In this document: one piece after another, positions 43,154 to 52,008 of the stretch | How positions within the stretch are numbered: the stretch's first letter is position 1 | Layout: each line of letters starts with the position of its first letter | Source: Tessaracoccus oleiagri | Lineage (GTDB): Bacteria > Actinomycetota > Actinomycetes > Propionibacteriales > Propionibacteriaceae | Length of the DNA: 64,000 bases | Assembly (NCBI RefSeq): GCF_900103275.1 | Contig: NZ_FNGP01000001.1 | Coordinates: 496,001 to 560,000 of the forward strand | Reading direction: 5' to 3' | Notes under the pieces: model-generated | Seen by the model: the letters and a program-made list of their open reading frames with translations, nothing else | Database searches by the model: none | What the model was told of the DNA's origin: nothing | Program-made: the position numbers and the translations under genes

Positions 43154-43768
43154 TCACTCCTGGCCGGGTTGCCTGAGTTGGTGGAAGGCGTCGGGCATGA
43201 AGACGCCGTCGGTGAAGATCTCGAGCGCCGCCTGGACGTAGGGCAGGATGTCGCCCTTCTCGCCCAGCAGGTCCGCGCCCAGCAGGCGCTCGAGTTGCTC
43301 GTGGAGGACGAGGGTGCCCAGGCTCCAGAGCGTGAGCACCACCATGCGGGCGTGCGGGTCGGCGCTCGGCCGGATGAGGCCGGCCCGCTCGGCGTCGGCC
43401 GTGTAGCCCTCGGCGTCGCGGATGAGGTCGTCGATGAGGTCGTTGATGTGCGGATTGCCGTCGACGAGCGCCTTGGCGAGGTAGCGCAGCAGGGGACGGT
43501 TCTCGTCGACGAGCGCCATTGCCGTGAGCAGGTCCATCCCGGTTCCCTGCGCCATCGCACCGGACTTGTAGGTGCGGATCGCGTCCGTGACGGTGCGATC
43601 GCACGCCTCTCGCAGCCCCTCCTTGGAGCCGAAGTGGTGCAGGATCAGCGCCGGCGAGACACCGGCAGCGGTGGCGATGCTCTTCAGGCTGGTGGCGCGC
43701 ACCCCGTCGCGGCCGAAGGCCTCGATCGCAGCACGGAGGATCCGGTCGTTGCCGGACAACTCCTCCAT
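43154..43768 (-). CDS. TetR family transcriptional repressor
   Basis: A 204-aa TetR-type regulator. The HTH is [44 protein letters not shown] (split), and the rest is the helical ligand domain. It starts at ATG 43768; a GTG five codons upstream lies inside the operator. It precedes the ABC exporter genes by 25 nt and most likely represses its own operon through the palindromes upstream. Confidence 0.9.
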   Translation of the reverse strand: MEELSGNDRILRAAIEAFGRDGVRATSLKSIATAAGVSPALILHHFGSKEGLREACDRTVTDAIRTYKSGAMAQGTGMDLLTAMALVDENRPLLRYLAKALVDGNPHINDLIDDLIRDAEGYTADAERAGLIRPSADPHARMVVLTLWSLGTLVLHEQLERLLGADLLGEKGDILPYVQAALEIFTDGVFMPDAFHQLRQPGQE

Positions 43769-43776
43769 CGCTTGAC

Positions 43777-43812
43777 TGAACACGTGTTCAGCGTACTGAC
43801 TGAACAGTCAGT
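43777..43812. promoter_or_regulatory. two palindromic TetR operators
   Basis: TGAACACGTGTTCA (43777-43790) is a perfect 14-bp palindrome, and CTGACTG-AA-CAGTCAG at 43796-43811 is a second with a 2-nt spacer. They lie directly upstream of the TetR gene and 74 bp from the divergent lactonase gene. Confidence 0.75.
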
Positions 43813-43885
43813 CAGTCAAGAACTTTTGTGGGCGCGGATCGACGTCGCGCGCCCGGCGGACTGGCGCGCTGCCTAGAGTGGAGTC

Positions 43886-44905
43886 ATGACGACGAACCCA
43901 TTGGTCCTGGTAGCGAACGCGAAGGCGGGCACGCTCGCCGCCTTCACCATCGCCGACGATGCGCTGCGGCCGGCGTCGGTGAGCAACGTCGGGCCGGGGT
44001 GCAGCACGTTCGCCGTCGACGACGTGCGCAACCTCGTCTACACGACCGTCCGCGAGCCGGAGCCCGCCATCGTCACCCTCGCCCTCGACCCGGCGACCGG
44101 CGGCCTGAGCGAGGCTTCGCGCCGGGGCATCGACGACCCGCTCGCCTACCTCGCGCTCGCCAACAACGGCACGCTCGTGCTCGGCGCGTCGTACCACGGC
44201 TCGTGGGGTGCCGCCTGGCCGTCGAAGGACGGCGTACTCGGGGAGCCGACGTCGCGCGTCGAACACGAGAACCTGCACGCCGTCGTCCCCACCGCCGACG
44301 GCAACCACGCCTACTTCGTCTCCCTCGGCGACGACCTCATCGCCCCCGTCGCGCTCCTCGAGGACGGGTTCCGTGCGCTGGACGTCGTGGAATGCCCCGA
44401 GGGGTCCGGCCCCCGCCACCTGATCCTCTCCGACGACGAGACCTCCGCCTACCTGATCACCGAGTTCACCGGGGAGGTCATCCGCTTCGACCGTGACGCC
44501 ACCTCCGGCAGGCTCACGCGGGCCGAATCCGTGCCCGGCTACGACCCGGCCCGCAACCTCCACACCAGCCGCTACGGCGCCAAGCCGCTCGACGAGCACC
44601 TGATCTGGGGCGCCGACCTCCACCTCGCCGGCGAGGGCCGCTGGCTGCTCGCCTCGGAGCGCACGGAGTCGACCATCGTCACCATCTCCCTCGACGAGCA
44701 GGACCGGCTCGGGGAGACCGTCGCCATCACCGACACGGAGAAGCAACCCCGCGGGTTCGGGGTCTCCGCCAACGGCAGCCGCGTGGTCGTCGTCGGCGAG
44801 CGGTCAGGGCACGCGACGCTCTACCGCGTCCTCAGCGACGGCTCGCTCAAGGCGGTCGACCGCGTCCCCACCGGCGACGGCCCCAACTGGGTCCGCTTCG
44901 TCTGA
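43886..44905 (+). CDS. lactonase family beta-propeller protein (6-phosphogluconolactonase-like)
   Basis: A 339-aa seven-bladed beta-propeller of the lactonase family (Lactonase PF10282). Blade repeats include NLVYTTVREPEPAIVTLALDPATGGL, HAYFVSLGDDLIAPVAL and GPRHLILSDDETSAYLITE; the WGADLHLAGEGRWLLASER and QPRGFGVSANGSRVVVVGE blades close it (each split here). YbhE/Pgl members hydrolyse 6-phosphogluconolactone in the pentose phosphate route. No signal peptide is seen. It is a single gene. Confidence 0.8.
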   Translation: MTTNPLVLVANAKAGTLAAFTIADDALRPASVSNVGPGCSTFAVDDVRNLVYTTVREPEPAIVTLALDPATGGLSEASRRGIDDPLAYLALANNGTLVLGASYHGSWGAAWPSKDGVLGEPTSRVEHENLHAVVPTADGNHAYFVSLGDDLIAPVALLEDGFRALDVVECPEGSGPRHLILSDDETSAYLITEFTGEVIRFDRDATSGRLTRAESVPGYDPARNLHTSRYGAKPLDEHLIWGADLHLAGEGRWLLASERTESTIVTISLDEQDRLGETVAITDTEKQPRGFGVSANGSRVVVVGERSGHATLYRVLSDGSLKAVDRVPTGDGPNWVRFV

Positions 44906-44915
44906 TCCGGGCCGG

Positions 44916-45296
44916 TCAGCGGCGGCGGCGGTACGGGCCGGGGAGGATCGGGTTGCCGTCGCGGCCCCAGGCGATCAGGCCCCCGGCCACCGACTCCGCG
45001 AGGAAGCCGCCCTGCCGCAGCTCGGCCGCGACCATGGACGAGCGCAGCCCGTTGTCGCAGATCACGATGATCGCCGCCTCGCGGTCCGCCAGCGGATCGT
45101 CGCCGAAGATCACGTCAAGCGGCTCCTCCTTGAGCGCCTTGGGGTCGACGGGTCGGGCGCCCGGCGCGTGACCGGCCTCGTACTCGTTCTGAGTGCGCAC
45201 GTCGATGAGGACCGCGCCCTTGCTGAGCGCGATGAGCGTCTCCTCCACCGTCAGCCCGGAGGAGGACCGCTTGCCCAGGAAGTCCAGAAGTCCCAT
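44916..45296 (-). CDS. rhodanese-like domain protein
   Basis: A 126-aa single rhodanese domain. The active loop is CDNGLRSS with the sulfur-carrying Cys, and VLIDVRTQNEYEAGHAPGARPVD is the preceding CDC25-like strand (split). It may take part in sulfur transfer or detoxification. ATG 45296 is the start; a longer open frame reaches into the palindrome and is discarded. It is convergent with the lactonase gene. Confidence 0.85.
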   Translation of the reverse strand: MGLLDFLGKRSSSGLTVEETLIALSKGAVLIDVRTQNEYEAGHAPGARPVDPKALKEEPLDVIFGDDPLADREAAIIVICDNGLRSSMVAAELRQGGFLAESVAGGLIAWGRDGNPILPGPYRRRR

Positions 45297-45384
45297 GCGG
45301 CCATTCTGGCACAGCACTTCCCGGGGGCCGAGGGGCTTCCGTGGTCTCGCTGGGGCCGTCGGCTGCGGCGCTTCGCCTGCCAAG

Positions 45385-45422
45385 TTTCGGAAAACCTGCC
45401 GGATCCGGCAGGTTTTTCGAAA
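45385..45422. repeat. 38-bp loopless palindrome
   Basis: A 38-bp palindrome centred on GGATCC (45401-45406) has 18 of 19 pairs matched, the exception a G-T pair, with no loop. Its core is AAAACCTGCCGGATCCGGCA. It lies in the 219-bp gap between the rhodanese and membrane-protein genes, both on the minus strand. Flanking sequence contains repeated CGCAGGCGAA and inverted TTCGCCTGC words. Confidence 0.85.
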
Positions 45423-45515
45423 GTTCACGGGCGGCTTCGAGCAAGACAGGCCAACCGCGCAACGCCGCAGGCGAACCGGAATACCGCAGGCGAACCCGCT
45501 CCGCCGCAGCCGCCG

Positions 45516-45848
45516 TCAGAGGATGCCGAACAGCCACAGTCCGACGGCGAGCACCACCACGCTGATGATTGCGCCGAGGAGCAGGAACCCCAGCCACGCC
45601 TTGCGGGCCCAGCGCGCGACGAAGAGCGGCAGCGTCATCGTCGCGAGGGCCCCGAAGGCGGCGAGCCAGCGGAGCCAGGGGTCGGGGCCGGGATCGACGG
45701 TCATGTCGGTGCCGGCCTGGTTCTCGATCGGGTAGAGCGCGTAGAGGCCCCAGCCGAGGACGGCCGGGAACACCGCCAGTGCCGCCAGCACGAACCACGC
45801 GATGACGGCCCACCAGGTCGACCACCAAGGGCGGGGTTGCGACGACAT
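45516..45848 (-). CDS. small three-TM membrane protein
   Basis: A 110-aa protein with three hydrophobic helices (about 13-37, 63-82 and 88-108) and a Trp-rich N-terminus (PWWSTWWAVIAWF). No known domain is recognised. It begins 8 nt after the acyl-CoA synthetase stop on the same strand, so both may be co-transcribed. Confidence 0.6.
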   Translation of the reverse strand: MSSQPRPWWSTWWAVIAWFVLAALAVFPAVLGWGLYALYPIENQAGTDMTVDPGPDPWLRWLAAFGALATMTLPLFVARWARKAWLGFLLLGAIISVVVLAVGLWLFGIL

Positions 45849-45855
45849 CGCCGGC

Positions 45856-47634
45856 TCAGCCGTGGCGCAGCTTCTCGAGCCGCTCGTACATGGCGTCGAT
45901 CTTCTCCTTGAACCGCTTCTCCACCTCGCGACGGCGCACCTTCAGCGTCGGCGTCAGCAGGCCGTTGTCCATGCTGAACTCCTCCGCGAGGACCTCGGTC
46001 TCCTTCGGCCGCTCCTGCGAAGGGAGCTTGGCGGTGATCTCGTCGACGCGCTTCTTCAGCTCGGCGAGGAGTTCGGAGCTGTTCATCCAGTCGGGCAGCT
46101 CACCCGGCCAGTGGAGCTTCTTCGCCAGCTCCTCCACCGACGGGGCGTGGGGCTTCACGAGCAGGGTGACGAAGGGGCGCGTGTCGCCGATCAGGACCGC
46201 ATGCTCGAACAGCGGGTCCGACAGGATGAGACCCTCGATCGGCTGCGGGGCGACGTTCTTCCCGCCCAGGGTGACGATGATGTCCTTCAACCGGTCGGTG
46301 ATGGTGAGGAACCCGTCGCTGTCGATGTAGCCGACGTCGCCGGTGTGGAGCCAGCCGTCCTCGTCGATGGTCTCGGCGGTGGCCTCGGGGTTGTTCCAGT
46401 AGCCGGCCATGACGTTGGGGCCCCGGAAGAGGATCTCGCCGTGCTCCGCGATGCTCAGCTCGCCGCCGGTCAGCACGCGGCCGACGGTGCCGATCTTGAA
46501 GTCGCCGGGGGCGTTGAACGTGACCAGCGGCGACGCCTCGGTCAGGCCGTAGCCGGTGCTGATCGGGAGGCCGACCGCGGAGAAGAACTCCTCGATCTCG
46601 GGCCGGAGCGGTGCCCCGCCGCAGGCCAGCACCTTCTTGGGCCCGCCCATCGCCTCTCGGACGGCCTTGAACACCAGCTTGTCGGCGAGCGCCCGCTGGG
46701 TCGTGAGGATCGGCCCGGGGGTGCGGCCGGAGCGGTAGGCGTACTGGTTGTGGCGGCCCACCTTGAGCGCCCAGCTGAAGATCTGCTTCTTCGCGGCGGA
46801 GGCCTGCACCTTCTGGTGGACGGTCGTGAACACCGTCTCGTACAGCTTCGGGACCGAGACCATCATCGTCGGCTTCGCCAGCTGCAGCTGCTCGGCGACG
46901 GTGCGGGGGTTGGCGACGTACGTGTTGAGGCAGCCGTGGAGCAGCACGACGATGGTCCAGGCCCGCTCGAGCGCGTGGCTGAGCGGCAGGAACGACAGCG
47001 AGGAGTCCTCGGGGCTGAAGTCGAAGAAGTCCTCGAGCGCGTCAACCTGCGCGGTGAGGCCGCCGTGGGTGAGCATGGCGCCCTTCGGCAACCCGGTGGT
47101 GCCGGAGGTGTAGACGATGGCGGACAGGTCGTCGCCGGTGCCCTGCTCGAGCCGGGTGTCGACGGCGGTGGTCGGCTCCTTCAGGAGCTCGGCGAAGGGG
47201 CGGACGTCGTCGGGGCGGCCTTCGTAGTCGTCGAACACGTAGATGGGGGGCATGGGGTGCTCGTCGCGAGCCTCGATGACGCGCTCGGCCTCGCTGCGGC
47301 CGCCGACGATGATCAGCTTGCTGCCGGAGTCGGCGACGATGTGCGCGATCTGCTCGGGCGTGGAGGTGGCGTAGAGCGGGACGACGACGCCGCGCGCGGT
47401 GTTGATGCCGAAGTCGGCCCCGGACCACTCGGGGCTGTTGCCCGCGAACAGGGCGACGCGGTCGCCGGCCTCGATGCCGGCGTCGATCAATCCCTGCGCG
47501 AGTGAGTCGACCCGTCGGCGGAACTCCGCGTAGGTCTGGACGCGCCAGCCGTCACCGACCCTGATCCGGGTGGCCGGGCGCGAGGCGTGCCTCTCCGCGG
47601 TGGCCCGGAAGCGCTTGATTACGTGATCGACCAT
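45856..47634 (-). CDS. long-chain acyl-CoA synthetase (AMP-binding, FadD15-like)
   Basis: A 592-aa acyl-adenylate-forming enzyme. The phosphate-binding loop is YTSGTTGLPKGAMLTHGG (split), GYGLTEASP is the A5 motif, TGDVGYIDSDGFLTITDRLKDI is A7/A8 (split) and GGKNVAPQPIE includes the conserved turn. It activates long-chain fatty acids to acyl-CoA at the membrane for lipid synthesis or degradation. It is a close match to mycobacterial FadD15-type enzymes. It is divergent from the endonuclease IV gene. Confidence 0.92.
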   Translation of the reverse strand: MVDHVIKRFRATAERHASRPATRIRVGDGWRVQTYAEFRRRVDSLAQGLIDAGIEAGDRVALFAGNSPEWSGADFGINTARGVVVPLYATSTPEQIAHIVADSGSKLIIVGGRSEAERVIEARDEHPMPPIYVFDDYEGRPDDVRPFAELLKEPTTAVDTRLEQGTGDDLSAIVYTSGTTGLPKGAMLTHGGLTAQVDALEDFFDFSPEDSSLSFLPLSHALERAWTIVVLLHGCLNTYVANPRTVAEQLQLAKPTMMVSVPKLYETVFTTVHQKVQASAAKKQIFSWALKVGRHNQYAYRSGRTPGPILTTQRALADKLVFKAVREAMGGPKKVLACGGAPLRPEIEEFFSAVGLPISTGYGLTEASPLVTFNAPGDFKIGTVGRVLTGGELSIAEHGEILFRGPNVMAGYWNNPEATAETIDEDGWLHTGDVGYIDSDGFLTITDRLKDIIVTLGGKNVAPQPIEGLILSDPLFEHAVLIGDTRPFVTLLVKPHAPSVEELAKKLHWPGELPDWMNSSELLAELKKRVDEITAKLPSQERPKETEVLAEEFSMDNGLLTPTLKVRRREVEKRFKEKIDAMYERLEKLRHG

Positions 47635-47689
47635 GATGCTCCTCTGCAGCGGAATTCCAGCTTATCGAGCCGCCGCTAGGCTGACCGCC

Positions 47690-48466
47690 ATGACGATTCG
47701 ATTCGGCGCGCACTCCCACTCCGCCAACCCGCTGGACTGGGCCAGGGACCTCGGCACGAACGTCCTGCAGTTCTACCTCGACGACCCGCAGGGCTGGAAG
47801 AAGCCGGACTTCACCGTCGACATCTCCGCGGCCGCCGCCGAGGGCATCGACGTGTACGTCCACGCCCCGTACGTCGTCAACGTCGCGTCGACGAACAACC
47901 GCGTCCGCATCCCGTCGCGCAAGCTGCTGCAGCAGCACGTCACCGAGGCGGCCCGGGTGGGCGCGAAGGGTGTCGTGGTGCACGGCGGCCACGTGACCGG
48001 CGGCGACGACCTCGTCGACGGCTTCACCAACTGGCGCAAGGCCATCGACGGCCTCGACCTCCCGATTCCGATCCTCATCGAGAACACCGCCGGCGGGACG
48101 TACGCGATGGCGCGGTTCCTGGAGTCGCTGCAGGTCCTGTGGGCCGCGATCGAGGGCAGCGACAACATCGGCCAGGTCGGGTTCTGTCTCGACACCTGCC
48201 ACGCCTTCGCCGCCGGACTGGACATGACCACGCTCGTCGACGACGTGCGCGCCATCACGGGCCGCATCGACCTCGTCCACCTCAACGACTCCAAGGGTGC
48301 CGCCGGCAGTGGCGTCGACCGGCACGCGAACCTTGGCACCGGCCAGGTGCCGGCGGAGCAGTTGGTGGAGGTCGCCCGCACCGCCGGGGCACCCCTCATC
48401 CTGGAGACGCCGGGCGGGATGGAGGGCCACGTCGCCGACATCGCGTGGCTGCGCGAGCGCCTCTGA
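47690..48466 (+). CDS. nfo: deoxyribonuclease IV (AP endonuclease)
   Basis: A 258-aa apurinic/apyrimidinic endonuclease with three Zn sites. The signatures are VHAPYVVN, HGGHVTGG, GFCLDTCHAFAAG, HLNDSKG and RHANLGTG, and LETPGG near the C-terminus, all ligands of the family. It cuts 5' of abasic sites in base-excision repair. ATG 47690 is used; an earlier in-frame ATG lies too close to the divergent gene. It is a single gene followed by a hairpin. Confidence 0.93.
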   Translation: MTIRFGAHSHSANPLDWARDLGTNVLQFYLDDPQGWKKPDFTVDISAAAAEGIDVYVHAPYVVNVASTNNRVRIPSRKLLQQHVTEAARVGAKGVVVHGGHVTGGDDLVDGFTNWRKAIDGLDLPIPILIENTAGGTYAMARFLESLQVLWAAIEGSDNIGQVGFCLDTCHAFAAGLDMTTLVDDVRAITGRIDLVHLNDSKGAAGSGVDRHANLGTGQVPAEQLVEVARTAGAPLILETPGGMEGHVADIAWLRERL

Positions 48467-48509
48467 GCCCTTCGAGACGAACGCTCCGCGTCCTCCTCAG
48501 GGACCGGGA

Positions 48510-48585
48510 CCCCCGCTCCGGTGGGAGCCCTTGCACCAAGCTCGGTGCAAACCGTCCCACCGGAGTCGCGGCTCGGGAGCGGGGG
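48510..48585. repeat. nested long hairpin between nfo and mrpA
   Basis: CCCCCGCTC (48510-48518) pairs with GAGCGGGGG (48577-48585). Alternatively or inside it, CTCCGGTGGGA (48516-48526) pairs with 48555-48565, and TTGCACC (48531-48537) pairs with GGTGCAA (48544-48550) around a 6-nt loop. It may terminate nfo, but it is more elaborate than a simple terminator. Confidence 0.7.
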
Positions 48586-48646
48586 CTTGTGCGCACCCGA
48601 TAAGGTGAGAAAGTCCATGCCCCATTTCTGACAGAAGGGACCTGGT

Positions 48647-51583
48647 GTGCTGCTTGCCCTGATCGCTGCCCACGCGGTCATGGCTGCGTTGACACCGGTG
48701 TTCACCCGATTCCTGCGGGCGCGGACGTTCTACGTGCTGGCGCTGGCGCCCGCCGTGTCGGCCGCCTACCTCATCGCGCGGGCCCCGGTGATCCTCGAGG
48801 GCGGCCGGGTGCTCGAGGAGTTCAACTGGATCCCGGCGCTGGGCATCGGCATCACGCTCAGCATGGGGTTGGTCCAGTGGGTGCTGGGCCTGATCGTCAC
48901 CATCATCGGCGTCCTCATCCTCCTCTACTGCCGCTGGTACTTCGCGGAGAAGATGCCCAACCTCTCGGGCGCGATCCTGCTCGCCTTCGCGGGCGCCATG
49001 CTCGGTCTCGTCACCGCCGACGACCTCATCGTGCTGTTCGTCTTCTGGGAGCTGACCACCGTCTTCTCCTACCTGCTCATCGGCCACGACTCCACCCGAC
49101 GGGCCAACCGCGGCGCGGCGACGACGGCGCTGGTGGTCACCACCACCGGCGGCCTCACGATGCTGCTGGGCATCGTCGCCGTCGGATATTCGGCCGGCAC
49201 CTACTCGCTGTCGGAGATCGTGGTCAGCCCGCCGACGGGGCTGCTCGCCACCGTCGGGGCACTGATGATGCTCGTCGGAGCGCTGAGCAAGTCGGCGCTG
49301 ATCCCGTTCCACTTCTGGCTGCCGGGCGCGATGGCCGCCCCGACGCCCATCTCCGCCTACCTGCACGCGGCCGCGATGGTGAAGGCCGGCATCTACCTCG
49401 TCGCCGTGCTCGCGCCGGCGTTCGCCTCGGTCCCCTACTGGCGGCCAGCCGTGCTGATCCTCGGCGCGCTGACGATGATCACCGGCGGCTGGCGCGCCCT
49501 GCGACAGACCGACCTCAAGTTGCTGCTGGCATACGGCACCGTCTCGCAGCTGGGCTTCATGGTGCTGCTCGTCGGCATGGGCACCAAGGCCGGCGCGCTC
49601 GCCGGCCTCGGCATGGTGATCGCCCACGCGCTGTTCAAGTCCACTCTCTTCATGATCGTCGGCATCGTCGACCACGCCGCCGGCACCCGCGACCTGACGC
49701 AGCTGAGCGGCGTCGGCTATCGCGCTCCGTGGCTCGCGGTGTTCGGCGGCCTGGCCGCGCTGTCGATGGCCGGGTTCCCGCCCCTGCTGGGCTTCGTCAC
49801 GAAGGAGGCGGCGTTCGAGTCGATCGTCTACCTCATCACCGGCGACCAGTACCAGATCACCCCGCTCGCGGGCGCGCTGCTGGCGGTGGCCATGGTCTTC
49901 GGCTCGGCCATCACCGTCGCCTACTCGCTGCGCTGGTGGTGGGGGGCGTTCGCCAGCAAGGACGGCGCCCCGGTGCTCGAGTGGAAGGCCCCCGCCATCG
50001 GCAAGGAGGCGATCCCGGCCCTGCTCGGCCTGGCCTCGCTCGTCGGCGGCTTCCTGGGCGGCCCGCTCACCGAGGTGCTCGGCCCCTACGCCGAGACCGT
50101 GCCGTGGGGGAAGCCGTCGCACGGCTTCGGGCTGTGGCACGGGTTCACGGCGCCGCTCATGATGTCGCTGATCGCGATGGCGAGCGGCATCGCGCTGTTC
50201 TGGTTCCGCGAACCGATCGCCCGCGTCCAGAGCACCTTCCCGGAGACGACGTCGGCCGAAGACCTCTACCACCGCTCGATGGGTGGCCTCGACCGCCTCG
50301 CCGTCGAGACCACCGCCCGCACCCAGCGCGGTTCGCTGCCGGTCTACCTGGGCACCATCCTCGTCACCTTCGTCGCGCTCACGCTCTACGCGCTGATGGA
50401 CATCCGCTTCTGGCCGCAGGTGCGCTGGTTCGACTCCATCGCGCAGATCGCCGTCGCCATCGTCATCTCGGCGGCCGCCATCGCCGCCGCCAAGTCCCGC
50501 GGCCGCGTGCGCGGCATCCTCCTCACCAGCGCCACCGGCTACGGCCTTGCCGCCACGTTCCTGATGTGGGGGGCGCCCGACCTCGCCCTCACCCAGGTGC
50601 TCGTGGAGACCGTCACGCTGATCGTGTTCGTGCTCGTCATCCGCAAGCTGCCCCGCTACTTCACCAACCGGCCACTGACCTCGTCCCGCTGGTGGCGCGT
50701 GCTGCTCGCCGCGGCGGTGGGCACCACGGCCACACTCATCGCGCTCGTCACCGCCGGCGCCCGCATGCACGAGCCCGTCTCCGAGGCGTGGTACCAGGCG
50801 GCCTACGAGATCGGGTTCGGAAAGAACATCGTCAACGTCGCGCTCGTCGACACCCGCGCCTGGGACACCTTCGGGGAGATCTCGGTGCTCGTCATCGCGG
50901 CCACCGGCGTCGCGTCGCTCATCTTTCTCCAGACCCGCATGGCCGAGGTCAAGCGCACCGACGAGGCGCTCGCCGCCAAGAACCGCAAGCGGGAGGCGGA
51001 TTCATCGCCCGCCGTGTGGCTGCGGGCCGGCCAGACGATGTCGCCGCTGGCGCGCTCGCTGATGTTCGAGGTGGTCACGCGCGTCCTGTTCTGGGTGCTG
51101 CTCATCGTGAGCCTGTACCTGCTGCTCGCCGGCCACAACAACCCCGGCGGCGGCTTCGCGGGCGGGCTCGTCGCCGGGCTCGCGCTGATGATCCGCTACC
51201 TCGCCGCGGGCCGCTACGAGCTCGACGAGGCCGCCCCCTTCGACGCGGGCCGCCTCCTCGGCGCCGGCCTGGTCCTGTCGATCGGCACCGCGGTGGTGCC
51301 GGTGTTCGTCGGCGGCAAGGTCTTCCAGAGCTACGACTACTACCTGAACCTCCCCGGCCCCGACACCTGGTCGCTGTTCGGCCACCAGTTGCCGCTGTTC
51401 GGCGAGCTGCACCTGGTGTCGTCGACGATCTTCGACGTGGGCGTGTACCTCGTTGTCATCGGCACGATCCTCGACTTCGCCCGCAGCCTCGGCTCCGGCA
51501 TCGACGTGCACACCCTGCAGGACAAGGCGCCCACCCCCGTCGTGAACTCCGCCAAGGCGCTCCCCGGAGGTGACCGTCGATGA
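48647..51583 (+). CDS. mrpA: Mrp-type Na+/H+ antiporter subunit A (with MrpB domain)
   Basis: A 978-aa membrane protein. Residues 120-400 are the complex I NuoL-like proton-translocating domain (GALSKSALIPFHFWLPGAMAAPTPISAYLHAAAMVKAG, split). The C-terminal part after residue 600 has the MrpA tail and then an MrpB domain (GGGFAGGLVAGLAL), so A and B are fused. GTG 48647 has GAAGGGA upstream. It opens a six-gene operon with stop/start overlaps throughout. The complex exports Na+ (or K+) in exchange for H+, supporting alkaline and salt tolerance. Confidence 0.94.
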   Translation: MLLALIAAHAVMAALTPVFTRFLRARTFYVLALAPAVSAAYLIARAPVILEGGRVLEEFNWIPALGIGITLSMGLVQWVLGLIVTIIGVLILLYCRWYFAEKMPNLSGAILLAFAGAMLGLVTADDLIVLFVFWELTTVFSYLLIGHDSTRRANRGAATTALVVTTTGGLTMLLGIVAVGYSAGTYSLSEIVVSPPTGLLATVGALMMLVGALSKSALIPFHFWLPGAMAAPTPISAYLHAAAMVKAGIYLVAVLAPAFASVPYWRPAVLILGALTMITGGWRALRQTDLKLLLAYGTVSQLGFMVLLVGMGTKAGALAGLGMVIAHALFKSTLFMIVGIVDHAAGTRDLTQLSGVGYRAPWLAVFGGLAALSMAGFPPLLGFVTKEAAFESIVYLITGDQYQITPLAGALLAVAMVFGSAITVAYSLRWWWGAFASKDGAPVLEWKAPAIGKEAIPALLGLASLVGGFLGGPLTEVLGPYAETVPWGKPSHGFGLWHGFTAPLMMSLIAMASGIALFWFREPIARVQSTFPETTSAEDLYHRSMGGLDRLAVETTARTQRGSLPVYLGTILVTFVALTLYALMDIRFWPQVRWFDSIAQIAVAIVISAAAIAAAKSRGRVRGILLTSATGYGLAATFLMWGAPDLALTQVLVETVTLIVFVLVIRKLPRYFTNRPLTSSRWWRVLLAAAVGTTATLIALVTAGARMHEPVSEAWYQAAYEIGFGKNIVNVALVDTRAWDTFGEISVLVIAATGVASLIFLQTRMAEVKRTDEALAAKNRKREADSSPAVWLRAGQTMSPLARSLMFEVVTRVLFWVLLIVSLYLLLAGHNNPGGGFAGGLVAGLALMIRYLAAGRYELDEAAPFDAGRLLGAGLVLSIGTAVVPVFVGGKVFQSYDYYLNLPGPDTWSLFGHQLPLFGELHLVSSTIFDVGVYLVVIGTILDFARSLGSGIDVHTLQDKAPTPVVNSAKALPGGDRR

Positions 51584-52008
51584 ACGCCAACATGACCCTC
51601 GCGATCGCGGCCGGCATCCTCATCGCCTGCGGCGTGTACCTGATCCTCGAGCGCTCGCTGACGCGCATCCTGCTCGGGGTGATCATCGTCAGCAACGGCG
51701 TGAACATCCTCTTCCTCGTCGCGTCCGGCCACCCCGGCACCCCACCGATCCACGGGCTGTTCAGCGAGGAGACCGCGGCGGACCCGCTGCCGCAGGCGAT
51801 GGTGCTCACCGCCATCGTCATCACCATGGCCGTCACCGCGTTCGTGCTCGCGATGGCCTACCGGAGCTTCCAGCTCAACGGCCACGACGAGGTCGCCGAC
51901 GACGTCGAGGACGCGCGCATCCGCCAGCTCGCGCAGGCCGACGAGCAGTCCGAGTCCTATGAGGCGACGCGCTTCTCCGACACCGGCGAGGACGTGGTGA
52001 GCGAATGA
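51580..52008 (+). CDS. mrpC: Na+/H+ antiporter subunit C
   Basis: A 142-aa NuoK-like subunit with three TM helices: AGILIACGVYLILERSLTRILLGVIIVSNGVNILFL (split), then AMVLTAIVITMAVTAFVLAMAYR. A longer soluble acidic tail follows. ATGA overlaps with mrpA, and the stop overlaps mrpD. Confidence 0.95.
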   Translation: MNANMTLAIAAGILIACGVYLILERSLTRILLGVIIVSNGVNILFLVASGHPGTPPIHGLFSEETAADPLPQAMVLTAIVITMAVTAFVLAMAYRSFQLNGHDEVADDVEDARIRQLAQADEQSESYEATRFSDTGEDVVSE

